Shown: positions 1 to 6,964 of the stretch, one piece after another | Position numbering within the stretch: the stretch's first letter is position 1 | Layout of the letters: the number at the start of each line of letters is the position of its first letter | DNA from: an uncultured Clostridium sp. | GTDB taxonomy: Bacteria; Bacillota; Clostridia; Clostridiales; Clostridiaceae | NCBI GenBank assembly: GCA_900539375.1 | Contig: UQBY01000020.1 | Span: 1 to 63,324 of the forward strand | Direction of reading: 5' to 3' | DNA: 63,324 nucleotides | The notes under the pieces: generated by a model | What the model was told of the DNA's origin: nothing | Seen by the model: the letters and a program-made list of their open reading frames with translations, nothing else | Databases searched by the model: none | Translations under genes and position numbers: made by a program

Positions 1-2
1 AG

Positions 3-296
3 GAAGTTTCTACAGTAGAGGGGCTTTCTGCAAGTCAAGAGAGAACTCTTATGAAGTTGGCAGGTACAAAAGAAAGGTTCTTGCAGATGGTGAACTATGC
101 AAGGAGCAGAGCTAAAAATCTTTTTGCATATGTGTATAGGCTTCTAAAGGACAATGTTGTCCTAGGGGCAGAGGATACCTCTATAAATCCCCATTACAAT
201 TCTGCCACTCCAAAGGGATATAGTGGCTTCAACAACTTCAAGGCACGTGACTATGACTATGAAGCATTGGAAAGAAAATTATTAGGTTGGGATTAG
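3..296 (+). CDS. Replication initiator-like protein, C-terminal part (5' end outside window)
   Basis: The frame is open from the left edge of the window, so only about 97 C-terminal residues are seen; an internal ATG at 51 is not the true start. The last 30 residues, with the pattern FNNFKARDYDYEALERKLL, resemble the C-terminal tail found on many phage DnaD-type and plasmid RepA-type initiators of Firmicutes. The helical segment before it (residues KERFLQMVNYARSRAKNLF) fits such a protein. The assignment rests on this tail only and is an inference. It heads a tight three-gene run with the next two small genes. Confidence 0.45.
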   Translation, partial: EVSTVEGLSASQERTLMKLAGTKERFLQMVNYARSRAKNLFAYVYRLLKDNVVLGAEDTSINPHYNSATPKGYSGFNNFKARDYDYEALERKLLGWD

Positions 297-311
297 AAAG
301 GAGATGATACT

Positions 312-497
312 ATGATTTATGAATTTTATATTGATGACATTCTTATCAGATGTGACAAATGTGTGAAAGATGAACAAAACTTTTTGCACCTTTATAGGAG
401 CAATATTTATATAGCAAATATTTGTTTAGACACTTATTTAGTTTTTACCATGCACAAATCTGAAAACAACATTATATTCGGATTAAAAAAGAGGTGA
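312..497 (+). CDS. Small hypothetical protein of the mobile element
   Basis: A 61-residue frame starts at ATG 312 behind a good ribosome binding site (AAAGGAGATGAT), 15 bases after the upstream stop. I recognise no family. The product is rich in Ile, Tyr and Asn, has three cysteines (two in the pattern CDKC near residue 14) and no membrane segment or signal peptide. Its position between the initiator-like gene and the next small gene, all closely spaced on one strand, suggests one transcript belonging to the element. Confidence 0.55.
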   Translation: MIYEFYIDDILIRCDKCVKDEQNFLHLYRSNIYIANICLDTYLVFTMHKSENNIIFGLKKR

Positions 498-501
498 TAC
501 C

Positions 502-675
502 GTGCTGAAAATTAGGCTAGAATATGTAGATAATCCAAAAGGACAATGGGAGCTTGAGAAGCTTATAGATGTACTGGAAGAAAAGTATATAGTATTAAGC
601 AGGAGCAAATCTTACACAAACAGAAATAACCTTTACAAAAGAATATATGTAGAGGTAGAAGAGGACCAGGCATAG
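502..675 (+). CDS. Small DUF3970-like element protein, GTG start
   Basis: This 57-residue frame starts at GTG 502, preceded by AAGAGGTGAT with normal spacing and only 4 bases after the preceding stop. The protein begins LKIRLEYVD and ends with KRIYVEVEED, with a central YIVLSRSKSYTNR stretch. That pattern resembles the short DUF3970-type proteins carried by many Firmicute plasmids and integrative elements; their function is unknown to me. The last four codons and the stop lie inside a perfect hairpin that acts as the transcription terminator, so coding and termination signals overlap. Confidence 0.6.
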   Translation: MLKIRLEYVDNPKGQWELEKLIDVLEEKYIVLSRSKSYTNRNNLYKRIYVEVEEDQA

Positions 676-700
676 TGCCTGGTCCTTAGAATTTCTATAT
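662..700. terminator. Hairpin terminator containing the stop codon in its loop
   Basis: AGGACCAGGCA (662-672) and TGCCTGGTCCT (676-686) form a perfect 11-bp stem. The three-base loop, 673-675, is the TAG stop of the gene at 502-675. T-rich sequence follows on the + strand. The convergent HTH gene ends at 700, so the hairpin probably separates the two converging transcripts. Confidence 0.75.
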
Positions 701-1173
701 TATTTTTCTTTTACTTTTTTTAATTCTTCATCGATTATTTTGGTTGTATACTCAACAATCCCAACCTTGCTAACATTGGACCTTGTGATTGCATTACGTA
801 GGGTATCTCTCTTCAAACCTAAATGTTCCTCCAATTCATAATGTGAATTTAACCCTAGATAAGCTTCTAGTTTTATAATTTTTTCTCTTAAAGTTCTTTC
901 CGGAAGTTCAAAAAGTTTTAAATAAGTGATTGGATTTACTCCAAAATGGGCACAATATAAATGATAGTATCTAAAAGGCTTCCTCGCTTTATCACGTTCA
1001 ATAGTTCTTATCATGTCAGGACCTATGTTAATTGCTTCTGCAACTTGATAAGCGAACTCATTATTTTTTAACCTTAAATTTGCTAACATTTTCCCATATG
1101 AAAGGGGTTCTTTTTTCTTATATATAATAGGAAGGAATTTTTCACTTGACATATACTGACTAATTATTTTCAT
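700..1173 (-). CDS. Xre/Cro-like helix-turn-helix regulator at the element edge
   Basis: The 157-residue protein has an Xre-like helix-turn-helix around residues 25-75 (EFAYQVAEAINIGPDMIRTI reads as helix-turn-helix), then a second helical region (HYELEEHLGLKRDTLRNAI) that looks like another HTH. It is the gene next to the attachment junction and probably controls the element's own functions. The start is uncertain. ATG 1173 has AAGGG upstream on the reverse strand, but that ribosome binding site lies in comM-derived DNA across the junction. Internal starts (the Met at residue 8, or Met 29 just before the HTH) are alternatives. It converges on the small element genes. Confidence 0.65.
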   Translation of the reverse strand: MKIISQYMSSEKFLPIIYKKKEPLSYGKMLANLRLKNNEFAYQVAEAINIGPDMIRTIERDKARKPFRYYHLYCAHFGVNPITYLKLFELPERTLREKIIKLEAYLGLNSHYELEEHLGLKRDTLRNAITRSNVSKVGIVEYTTKIIDEELKKVKEK

Positions 1174-1174
1174 T

Positions 1175-1197
1175 GTTGCCCTTGTGGAAAGGGCAAC
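1175..1197. repeat. Perfect inverted repeat across the element/comM junction
   Basis: GTTGCCCTT (1175-1183) and AAGGGCAAC (1189-1197) are perfect 9-base inverted arms around GTGGA. Most of it is comM coding sequence for CPCGKGN; the first bases come from, or are shared with, the element. It covers the presumed recombination site and the 5' leader of the reverse HTH gene. Confidence 0.7.
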
Positions 1198-1665
1198 TTA
1201 GAAGATGATTATAATAGTGATTGTACCTGTTCAGAGTCAGAAAAAAGAAGGTATTTAAATAGACTTTCTAAAGCTTTAATAGATAGAATAGATATATTTA
1301 ATTATATTCCTAGAATAAAATATGAAGAATTAAATAAAAATAATAGTGAATATACATCTAAAAAAATGAAAGAAAGAGTTTTAAAAGCTAGAGAAAGGCA
1401 AAAAGAAAGATTAAAAGGAACAAAATATATTTATAATTCTCAAATAAAGGGAAAAGATATTTTTGAGTTATGTAAAATAAATAAAGGAGTAAATGAAATT
1501 TTAGAGTATTATTTTAACAATAGTCATCCTTCTTTAAGGTCTTATGGAAAGGTAATTACTCTTGCAAGAACAATTGCAGATTTAAATGAAAAGAAAGATA
1601 TAGAAGAAAGTCATGTCTTTGAAGCTATTGGATATAGGAAAAATTTTAAAGGAGAAATAATATAA
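1177..1665 (+). pseudogene. comM: 3' fragment of comM (Mg-chelatase-like AAA+ ATPase), interrupted
   Basis: From 1177 the frame reads CPCGKGN, then CTCSESEKRRYLNRLS and DRIDIF, then the ComM C-terminal helical domain with HPSLRSYGKVITLARTIADL, ending at 1665 (162 codons). This is the C-terminal third of the ComM/YifB family (normally about 500 residues), starting exactly at the conserved CPCG motif. In frame upstream there is a stop at 1147 inside the element. ComM is known in other bacteria as a hexameric helicase that promotes branch migration in natural transformation. The fragment has no internal stops, which suggests a recent or still excisable insertion. An ATG at 1366 could start a shorter protein, but no clear ribosome binding site precedes it. 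Confidence 0.85.
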
Positions 1666-1680
1666 AAGGGTAGACAAAAA

Positions 1681-2733
1681 ATGAAATATGAGATATGGTT
1701 ATTTATGTTAAATATAACTAATAGTGAAAAAATAAAACTTTTAAAAAAGTATAAAGATGAAAAAACTATATATGAAGAATTTGAAAAAATAATTGAAGAT
1801 GATAAAAAATTAAATAAAAAATTTAAAAATTTTAAAAAAGAAGAATTAATGAATTTATCATTAGAAAAACTAAAATGGAACAAAGAAAATAATGTAGAGT
1901 TTATTTCCTTAAATAATGTAGATTATCCTTGTATTTTGAAGGATATTAAAGAGCCTCCTTATGGACTTTTTTTAAAAGGAAATAAAGCTTTATTAAAAGA
2001 AAGAAAAGTGTCAATTGTTGGTTCAAGAAAGTGTTCAAATTATGCAAGTGAAGTAACTAAGCTATTGACAAAAGATTTAATAAGCTATAATATCACAATA
2101 TTAAGTGGAGGGGCAAAAGGAATAGATTCTATTGCTCATAAAGAAGCAGTTGAAGGTAATGGAAAGACTATTGTAGTATTAGGCTGTGGCATAGATGTTG
2201 TATATCCTTCTGAAAATTACAATCTTTTTAAGAAAATTGAAAAGGAAGGACTTATAATTTCTGAATTTTTACCAGGAACAAGACCTATGTCATATAATTT
2301 TCCTAGAAGAAATAGAATTATAAGTGGTCTTAGTGAGTTAGTTATAGTAGTAGAAGCTTCAAAAAGAAGTGGTTCACTTATAACAGCTGATTATGCTTTA
2401 GAACAAGGAAAAGAGGTTATGGCAGTACCTGGTTCTATATTTTCAGAAGGAAATTATGGAACAAATCAACTTCTAAGAGATGGAGCACAAGTTTTTTGTG
2501 GATTAGAAGACCTTCATGCTTTACTTAAGTTAGATGAAAGAAAAAAATTAAATGAATTATCAAAGGTAGAAAATAATATATTATCAATAATATCTGATAT
2601 GCCAATACATATTGATAATATAATGAAAAAAACTAATATGAGTAGGGAAGCTTTATTTAAAATTTTATTTAAGATGCAAAGTATTAATAAAATAGTAAGC
2701 CTTCCTGGAAATTATTATGCGAAGATTAATTGA
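1681..2733 (+). CDS. dprA: DNA-processing protein DprA
   Basis: The 350-residue protein has the DprA Rossmann-like core: VSIVGSRKCSNY near residue 113, SGGAKGIDSIAHKEA near 143, and YPSEN, PRRNRII and EGNYGTNQLLRDGA further on. A winged-helix-like tail covers about residues 290-345. DprA binds single-stranded DNA and loads RecA during transformation. It starts 15 bases after the comM fragment, behind AAAGGG, the usual comM-dprA pair of Firmicutes. With comM split, dprA may now depend on a promoter inside the fragment or in the element. Confidence 0.95.
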   Translation: MKYEIWLFMLNITNSEKIKLLKKYKDEKTIYEEFEKIIEDDKKLNKKFKNFKKEELMNLSLEKLKWNKENNVEFISLNNVDYPCILKDIKEPPYGLFLKGNKALLKERKVSIVGSRKCSNYASEVTKLLTKDLISYNITILSGGAKGIDSIAHKEAVEGNGKTIVVLGCGIDVVYPSENYNLFKKIEKEGLIISEFLPGTRPMSYNFPRRNRIISGLSELVIVVEASKRSGSLITADYALEQGKEVMAVPGSIFSEGNYGTNQLLRDGAQVFCGLEDLHALLKLDERKKLNELSKVENNILSIISDMPIHIDNIMKKTNMSREALFKILFKMQSINKIVSLPGNYYAKIN

Positions 2734-2736
2734 GTT

Positions 2737-2776
2737 AAGGGGGTGAATACTTCATATTAATTTATGAAGTTTTTAT
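2737..2776 (+). promoter_or_regulatory. topA leader: Shine-Dalgarno separated from the start by a hairpin
   Basis: A strong ribosome binding site, AAGGGGGTGA (2737-2746), sits 30 bases before the topA ATG at 2777, too far for normal initiation. Between them ACTTCAT (2749-2755) and ATGAAGT (2764-2770) form a perfect 7-bp hairpin followed by TTTT. If folded, the hairpin brings the site within about 8 bases of the ATG. The in-frame TGA at 2765 rules out an upstream topA start. The hairpin plus T-run could also act as an attenuator between dprA and topA. Confidence 0.55.
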
Positions 2777-4873
2777 ATGAGCCAAAATTTAGTTATAGTA
2801 GAGTCTCCAGCAAAAGCAAAGACTATAGAAAAGTATTTAGGAAAAAATTATGTAGTTGAAGCATCAATGGGGCATGTTAGAGATTTGCCAAAAAGTAAAT
2901 TAGGGGTAGATATTGAGGATAACTTTAATCCTAAGTATATAACAATAAGAGGAAAGGGTGAGCTTATAAGTAAGTTAAGAAAAGCTGCAAAAAAAGCAGA
3001 TAAAGTTTATCTTGCAACTGACCCAGACCGTGAAGGAGAGGCTATTTCATGGCACCTTGCTAATATTTTAAAAATAGATGAAAATTCTAAATGCAGAATA
3101 GTATTTAATGAAATTACTAAAAATGCAGTTAAAAGTTCTTTAAAATCTGCAAGAAGTATTAATTTAAATCTTGTTGATGCACAACAAGCAAGAAGAGTTT
3201 TAGACAGATTAGTAGGGTATCAAATAAGTCCAATACTTTGGAGAAATGTTAAGTGGGGTTTAAGTGCAGGAAGAGTTCAATCAGCAGCTTTAAAACTTAT
3301 ATGTGATAGAGAAGAAGAAATAAAAGCCTTTATTCCTAAAGAATATTGGACTGTTGATTGTGTTATGAAAAAAGATAGAAAGAAATTTCCTATAAAACTT
3401 GTAAGTAAAGATAATAAAAAAATAGAAATCACAAATAAAGAAGAAGCAGATTTAATAATAAAAGACCTTGAAGGAAATGATTTTATTATTAAATCTATAA
3501 AAGAAGGATTAAAAAATAAAAATCCTCTTCCACCATTTACAACAAGTACTCTTCAACAAGAAGCAAGTAAAAAGCTTAATTTTATGACAAAAAGAACTAT
3601 GTCAGTGGCACAAGTTTTATATGAAGGCGTTGAAGTTAAAGGATATGGTACTGTAGGGCTTATAACTTATATGAGAACAGATTCAGTAAGAATTTCTGAT
3701 GAAGCTCAAAATAATGCATTAAATTTTATAGAAAATGAATATGGAAAGGAATATATTCCTGAAAAACCAAGAGTATATAAAGGAAAGAAAAATATTCAAG
3801 ATGCTCATGAAGCCATAAGACCAACTTATGTGGAAATAACACCAGAAAAGGCTAAGGAGAATTTAACACCAGAACAATTTAAGTTATATTCTTTAATTTG
3901 GAAAAGATTTATGGCAAGTCAAATGGCATCATGTATATTAAATACAAATGCTATAGATATAGCAAATGGTGATTATAAATTTAGAGCCCATGGTTCAACT
4001 GTTAAGTTTGATGGATTTATGAAGTTATATGAATATACTATGGATGAAGAAAATGATTCTGTAATTCTTCCTAAATTATCAGAAAATGAAATACTAAAAA
4101 AAGAATCTATTGAAGGAAAGCAACATTTTACTCAACCACCAGCAAGATTTACAGAAGCTTCTTTTGTTAAGCTTATGGAAGAAAAGGGAATAGGAAGACC
4201 AAGTACATATGTACCAACTATTTCCACTCTTTTAAGTAGAGATTATGTTGAAAGAGAAAAGAAAAACTTACTTCCAACAGAATTAGGTTTTATAGTTAAT
4301 AATATTATATGCCAGTATTTTCAAGAAATAGCTGATGTAGATTTTACTGCAGATATGGAAAAAAAATTAGACTATATTGAAGAAGGCAGTGAAAAGTGGA
4401 AAGAAGTAGTAGAAGAATTCTACAAACCATTAAAAGTTGAAATTGATAAGGCAGAAAAAGAAATATCAAAGGTTGTTATTGAAGATAAAGTAAGTGATGT
4501 TCCATGTGATAAATGTGGAAGAATGATGGTTATAAAGAGAGGAAGATATGGTAATTTCTTAGCGTGTCCTGGCTATCCAGAATGTAAAAATGCTAAACCT
4601 ATTGTTGAAAAATTAGATGTTCCTTGCCCTGAATGTGGAAAAGAAATTGTTGTAAAGAAGAGTAAGAGAGGAAAGAAATTCTTTGGTTGTTCAGGTTATC
4701 CAGAATGTAAATTTGTAAGTTGGAATGAGCCAGTTAAAGAAAGATGTCCTAAATGTAATAGTTACATGGTAATTAAATATTCAAAAAAAGAAGGAAAATA
4801 TATACAATGTTCTAATAGTGAATGTGATTATAAAAAAGTACTTCCAAAAGAAGAAGAAGAAAAGGATAAGTAA
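2777..4873 (+). CDS. topA: DNA topoisomerase I (type IA)
   Basis: The enzyme relaxes negatively supercoiled DNA through a transient 5'-phosphotyrosine. The 698-residue protein begins MSQNLVIVESPAKAKTIEKY (Toprim Glu9), has the Toprim metal motif TDPDREGEAISWH with D82, D84 and E86, and the catalytic tyrosine in GLITYMRTDS (Tyr298). Three C-terminal Cys4 zinc ribbons follow from about residue 577 (CDKCGRM, CPECGKE, CPKCNSY). Length and order are normal for Firmicutes. The start is fixed by the conserved N-terminus although its ribosome binding site is unusually far away. The dprA-topA-codY order is typical of clostridia. Confidence 0.97.
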   Translation: MSQNLVIVESPAKAKTIEKYLGKNYVVEASMGHVRDLPKSKLGVDIEDNFNPKYITIRGKGELISKLRKAAKKADKVYLATDPDREGEAISWHLANILKIDENSKCRIVFNEITKNAVKSSLKSARSINLNLVDAQQARRVLDRLVGYQISPILWRNVKWGLSAGRVQSAALKLICDREEEIKAFIPKEYWTVDCVMKKDRKKFPIKLVSKDNKKIEITNKEEADLIIKDLEGNDFIIKSIKEGLKNKNPLPPFTTSTLQQEASKKLNFMTKRTMSVAQVLYEGVEVKGYGTVGLITYMRTDSVRISDEAQNNALNFIENEYGKEYIPEKPRVYKGKKNIQDAHEAIRPTYVEITPEKAKENLTPEQFKLYSLIWKRFMASQMASCILNTNAIDIANGDYKFRAHGSTVKFDGFMKLYEYTMDEENDSVILPKLSENEILKKESIEGKQHFTQPPARFTEASFVKLMEEKGIGRPSTYVPTISTLLSRDYVEREKKNLLPTELGFIVNNIICQYFQEIADVDFTADMEKKLDYIEEGSEKWKEVVEEFYKPLKVEIDKAEKEISKVVIEDKVSDVPCDKCGRMMVIKRGRYGNFLACPGYPECKNAKPIVEKLDVPCPECGKEIVVKKSKRGKKFFGCSGYPECKFVSWNEPVKERCPKCNSYMVIKYSKKEGKYIQCSNSECDYKKVLPKEEEEKDK

Positions 4874-4886
4874 ATAACAAATAATG

Positions 4887-4915
4887 TTGAAAAAAATTTA
4901 TTTATATGATAAACT
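4887..4915 (+). promoter_or_regulatory. Probable sigma-A promoter of codY
   Basis: TTGAAA (4887-4892), a 17-base spacer and TAAACT (4910-4915) with an upstream TG making an extended -10 (TGATAAACT). It lies about 80 bases before the codY start. The match is moderate. Confidence 0.45.
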
Positions 4916-4991
4916 TAAATTGTATATAAAATTAAAACAATTTAGAATATTTAATAAATGAATTCAAACTTCATAGTAAGGAGGGGTAAAT

Positions 4992-5768
4992 ATGTCAACA
5001 TTATTGAATAAAACAAGAAAGTTAAACAAAGTTTTGCAAAAATCAGGCACAGAGGTAGTAGCTTTTAGAGATATATGTAGTCTTTTAAGCGAAGTTCTTG
5101 AATGTAATGTATATATTGCAAGTAGAAAAGGAAAAATATTAGGCTATACTTTTGAAAGTGATTTTGAATGTGACATTATGAGAAAAAAAGTTGAAGAAGA
5201 AGGAAAGTTCCCTAATGAATATAATGATAAGCTTTTAAAAGTTAGAGAAACAATTGCAAATATTGCAGGAAAAGGTGAATGTGTCTTTGAAGGTGAAGGG
5301 GAATGTATAATGAAAGACAAGCTTTCAACTATAGTACCTATAATAGGTAATAGAGAAAGACTTGGAACTTTACTTCTTGCTAGATTTGAAAAACCTTTTA
5401 CTGATGATGATTTAGTTTTAGTAGAATATAGTGCAACAATAGTAGGTATGGAAATATTAAAAGCTAAACAAGATGAACTTGAAGAAGAAACAAGAAAGAA
5501 AGCAGTGGTTCAATTAGCTATAGGAACTTTATCTTATTCTGAATTAGAGGCAGTTGAACATATTTTTAATGAACTAGATGGAAATGAAGGACTATTAGTA
5601 GCATCAAAAATTGCTGATAAAGTAGGAATAACAAGAAGTGTTATAGTTAATGCTCTTAGAAAATTTGAAAGTGCTGGAGTTATAGAATCAAGATCATTAG
5701 GAATGAAGGGAACTCATATTAAAATTTTAAATGATAAACTTTTAGATGAACTTAAAAAAATAAAATAA
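4992..5768 (+). CDS. codY: GTP-sensing global regulator CodY
   Basis: The 258-residue protein matches CodY over its full length. An N-terminal GAF-type ligand-binding domain (residues 1-150) begins MSTLLNKTRKLNKVLQKSG. A long linker helix and a C-terminal winged HTH follow (VASKIADKVGITRSVIVNAL, then SRSLGMKGTHIKIL). CodY binds branched-chain amino acids and GTP and represses nutrient-limitation genes at boxes close to AATTTTCWGAAAATT; two such boxes occur before glpK in this window. It has its own promoter and terminator, with AAGGAGGGG before the ATG. Confidence 0.97.
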   Translation: MSTLLNKTRKLNKVLQKSGTEVVAFRDICSLLSEVLECNVYIASRKGKILGYTFESDFECDIMRKKVEEEGKFPNEYNDKLLKVRETIANIAGKGECVFEGEGECIMKDKLSTIVPIIGNRERLGTLLLARFEKPFTDDDLVLVEYSATIVGMEILKAKQDELEEETRKKAVVQLAIGTLSYSELEAVEHIFNELDGNEGLLVASKIADKVGITRSVIVNALRKFESAGVIESRSLGMKGTHIKILNDKLLDELKKIK

Positions 5769-5823
5769 TATAAAAAAGTTAATATGAAAAATTATATTAA
5801 TAAAGTTTAAGAAGAGAAGATAT

Positions 5824-5885
5824 AAGTGTGAATTGTTACTTTAGTAAATGATTAAAACAAAAAGTAATATTTCACACTTTTTTTG
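5824..5885 (+). terminator. Terminator after codY, GTGTGAA-type stem
   Basis: AAGTGTGAATTGTTACTTT (5824-5842) pairs with AAAGTAATATTTCACACTT (5861-5879) with one internal mismatch, and TTTTTT follows. The base of the stem resembles the terminators at 10890 and 50437. The stretch 5886-6022 that follows is AT-rich and shows no gene. Confidence 0.85.
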
Positions 5886-6022
5886 TACTTTTATGAAAAG
5901 TATATTAGTTTAATTATTTTAATGATTAAAAAACTTTCTAAGGTAATAATAGTGGGTATTTTTTTAGTAAAAAAAATTTAGTTAAAGTTAAGGAATAATT
6001 TTAGAAAATAAATAAAAATTTA

Positions 6023-6051
6023 TTGCGGGGATTAAAAGCTTATGATATACT
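6023..6051 (+). promoter_or_regulatory. Sigma-A promoter of rpsB
   Basis: TTGCGG (6023-6028), 17 bases, TATACT (6046-6051). It lies 110 bases before the rpsB start and is followed by a structured leader. Confidence 0.7.
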
Positions 6052-6057
6052 ATCTAA

Positions 6058-6161
6058 GGAAATAAATACACACACTATCTAATAGTCCTAGGTGGTGCTA
6101 TGATTTTTATAGTTCCTATGGCAAATGAAGATGGTGGAGGTAAAAACCAGGAGGTAAGAAA
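6058..6161 (+). promoter_or_regulatory. Structured rpsB leader with a possible 18-codon upstream ORF
   Basis: The leader of about 100 bases can pair CTAGG with CCTA and CTAT with ATAG around TGATTTTT, giving an imperfect stem-loop near 6089-6120. Such leaders often bind a ribosomal protein for feedback control; S2 binding here is inferred. AGGTGG (6091-6096) precedes an ATG at 6101 that opens an 18-codon frame ending with TAA 6155-6157, inside the rpsB ribosome binding site AGGAGG (6149-6154). Confidence 0.45.
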
Positions 6162-6869
6162 ATGTCAGTAATATCAATGAAACAATTATTAGAAGCAGGT
6201 GTACACTTTGGTCACCAAACAAGAAGATGGAACCCTAAAATGGCTCCATATATCTTTACAGAAAGAAATGGAATCTACATAATAGATTTACAAAAGACTG
6301 TAAAGAAAGCAGAAGAAGCTTATGACTTTATAAAGGAAGTTTCTGCAGAAGGAAAAGACATATTATTTGTAGGAACTAAAAAGCAAGCTCAAGAAGCTAT
6401 AGAAGAAGAAGCTATAAGATCTAACATGCACTTTGTTAACAACAGATGGTTAGGTGGAATGTTAACTAACTTTGAAACAATAAAAACTAGAATTAAGAGA
6501 TTAGAAGAACTTAAGAAAATGGAAGAAGACGGAACTTTTGAAGTTTTACCTAAGAAAGAAGTTGCAAAACTTATGGGAGAAATGGAAAAGTTAGAAAAGA
6601 ACCTTGGTGGAATTAAGAACTTAGATGCAACTAATATTGGAGCAATGTTTGTTGTAGATCCAAGAAAAGAAAAGAATGCTATTTCTGAAGCTAAGATATT
6701 AGGAATCCCAGTTGTTGCAATAGTTGATACAAATTGTGATCCAGAAGAAGTAGATTATGTAATCCCAGGAAATGATGATGCTATAAGAGCTGTTAAATTA
6801 ATAACTGCTAAAATGGCTGATGCAATCATTGAAGGAAGACAAGGCGAACAATTAGCTGAAGAAGAATAG
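6162..6869 (+). CDS. rpsB: 30S ribosomal protein S2
   Basis: The 235-residue protein is a full S2: MKQLLEAGVHFGHQTRRWNP at the start, FVGTKKQAQEA, NNRWLGGMLTNFETI and VDTNCDPEEVDYVIPGNDDA. S2 is one of the last proteins to join the 30S subunit, at the head-platform junction. AGGAGG precedes the ATG. It shares a transcript with tsf through a partial terminator, as in most bacteria, which lets S2 be made at a different level from EF-Ts. Confidence 0.98.
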   Translation: MSVISMKQLLEAGVHFGHQTRRWNPKMAPYIFTERNGIYIIDLQKTVKKAEEAYDFIKEVSAEGKDILFVGTKKQAQEAIEEEAIRSNMHFVNNRWLGGMLTNFETIKTRIKRLEELKKMEEDGTFEVLPKKEVAKLMGEMEKLEKNLGGIKNLDATNIGAMFVVDPRKEKNAISEAKILGIPVVAIVDTNCDPEEVDYVIPGNDDAIRAVKLITAKMADAIIEGRQGEQLAEEE

Positions 6870-6884
6870 AATTAATAGATAAAT

Positions 6885-6918
6885 AAGGTAGGTGAGCATT
6901 TAACTCATTTACCTTTTA
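6885..6918 (+). terminator. Hairpin between rpsB and tsf (attenuator-like)
   Basis: AAGGTAGGTGAG (6885-6896) pairs with CTCATTTACCTT (6904-6915), including two G-U pairs, and a short T-run follows. It probably ends part of the rpsB transcripts and lets the rest run into tsf. Confidence 0.6.
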
Positions 6919-6964
6919 TCCTAAATGGAAGGATTACTTTTTAAAATCAAGGAGGAATTTAATA

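Larger units (their letters stand above)
1..1176. mobile_element. End of an integrated mobile element inserted in comM
   Basis: The first 1.2 kb carries genes foreign to this housekeeping region: a replication-initiator-like C-terminus, two small hypothetical genes and a reverse-strand HTH regulator. It is visibly richer in G+C than the DNA that follows. Directly after it, from 1177, an open frame resumes in the middle of comM at the codons for Cys-Pro-Cys-Gly. The 5' part of comM is not in the window, so this is one end of an element whose other end and recombinase lie upstream. The exact edge is uncertain by a few bases (about 1174-1178). Whether it is an integrative conjugative or mobilizable element, a prophage or an integrated plasmid cannot be told from this end. 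Confidence 0.75.

Noticed and set aside
1366..1665. An ATG-initiated 99-residue frame as an independent gene
   Set aside because: It is the in-frame tail of the comM fragment, which reads open from 1177, and there is no clear ribosome binding site before 1366.
2764..2862. ATG 2764 as a 32-codon leader peptide gene before topA
   Set aside because: It has only a distant ribosome binding site and its start lies in the hairpin arm; the frame looks like an out-of-frame shadow of topA, though it cannot be fully excluded.
5997..6011. AATTTTAGAAAAT near the rpsB promoter as a CodY box
   Set aside because: The centre is one base short of the CodY consensus, so it is not a proper match, and AT-rich gaps give such sequences by chance.
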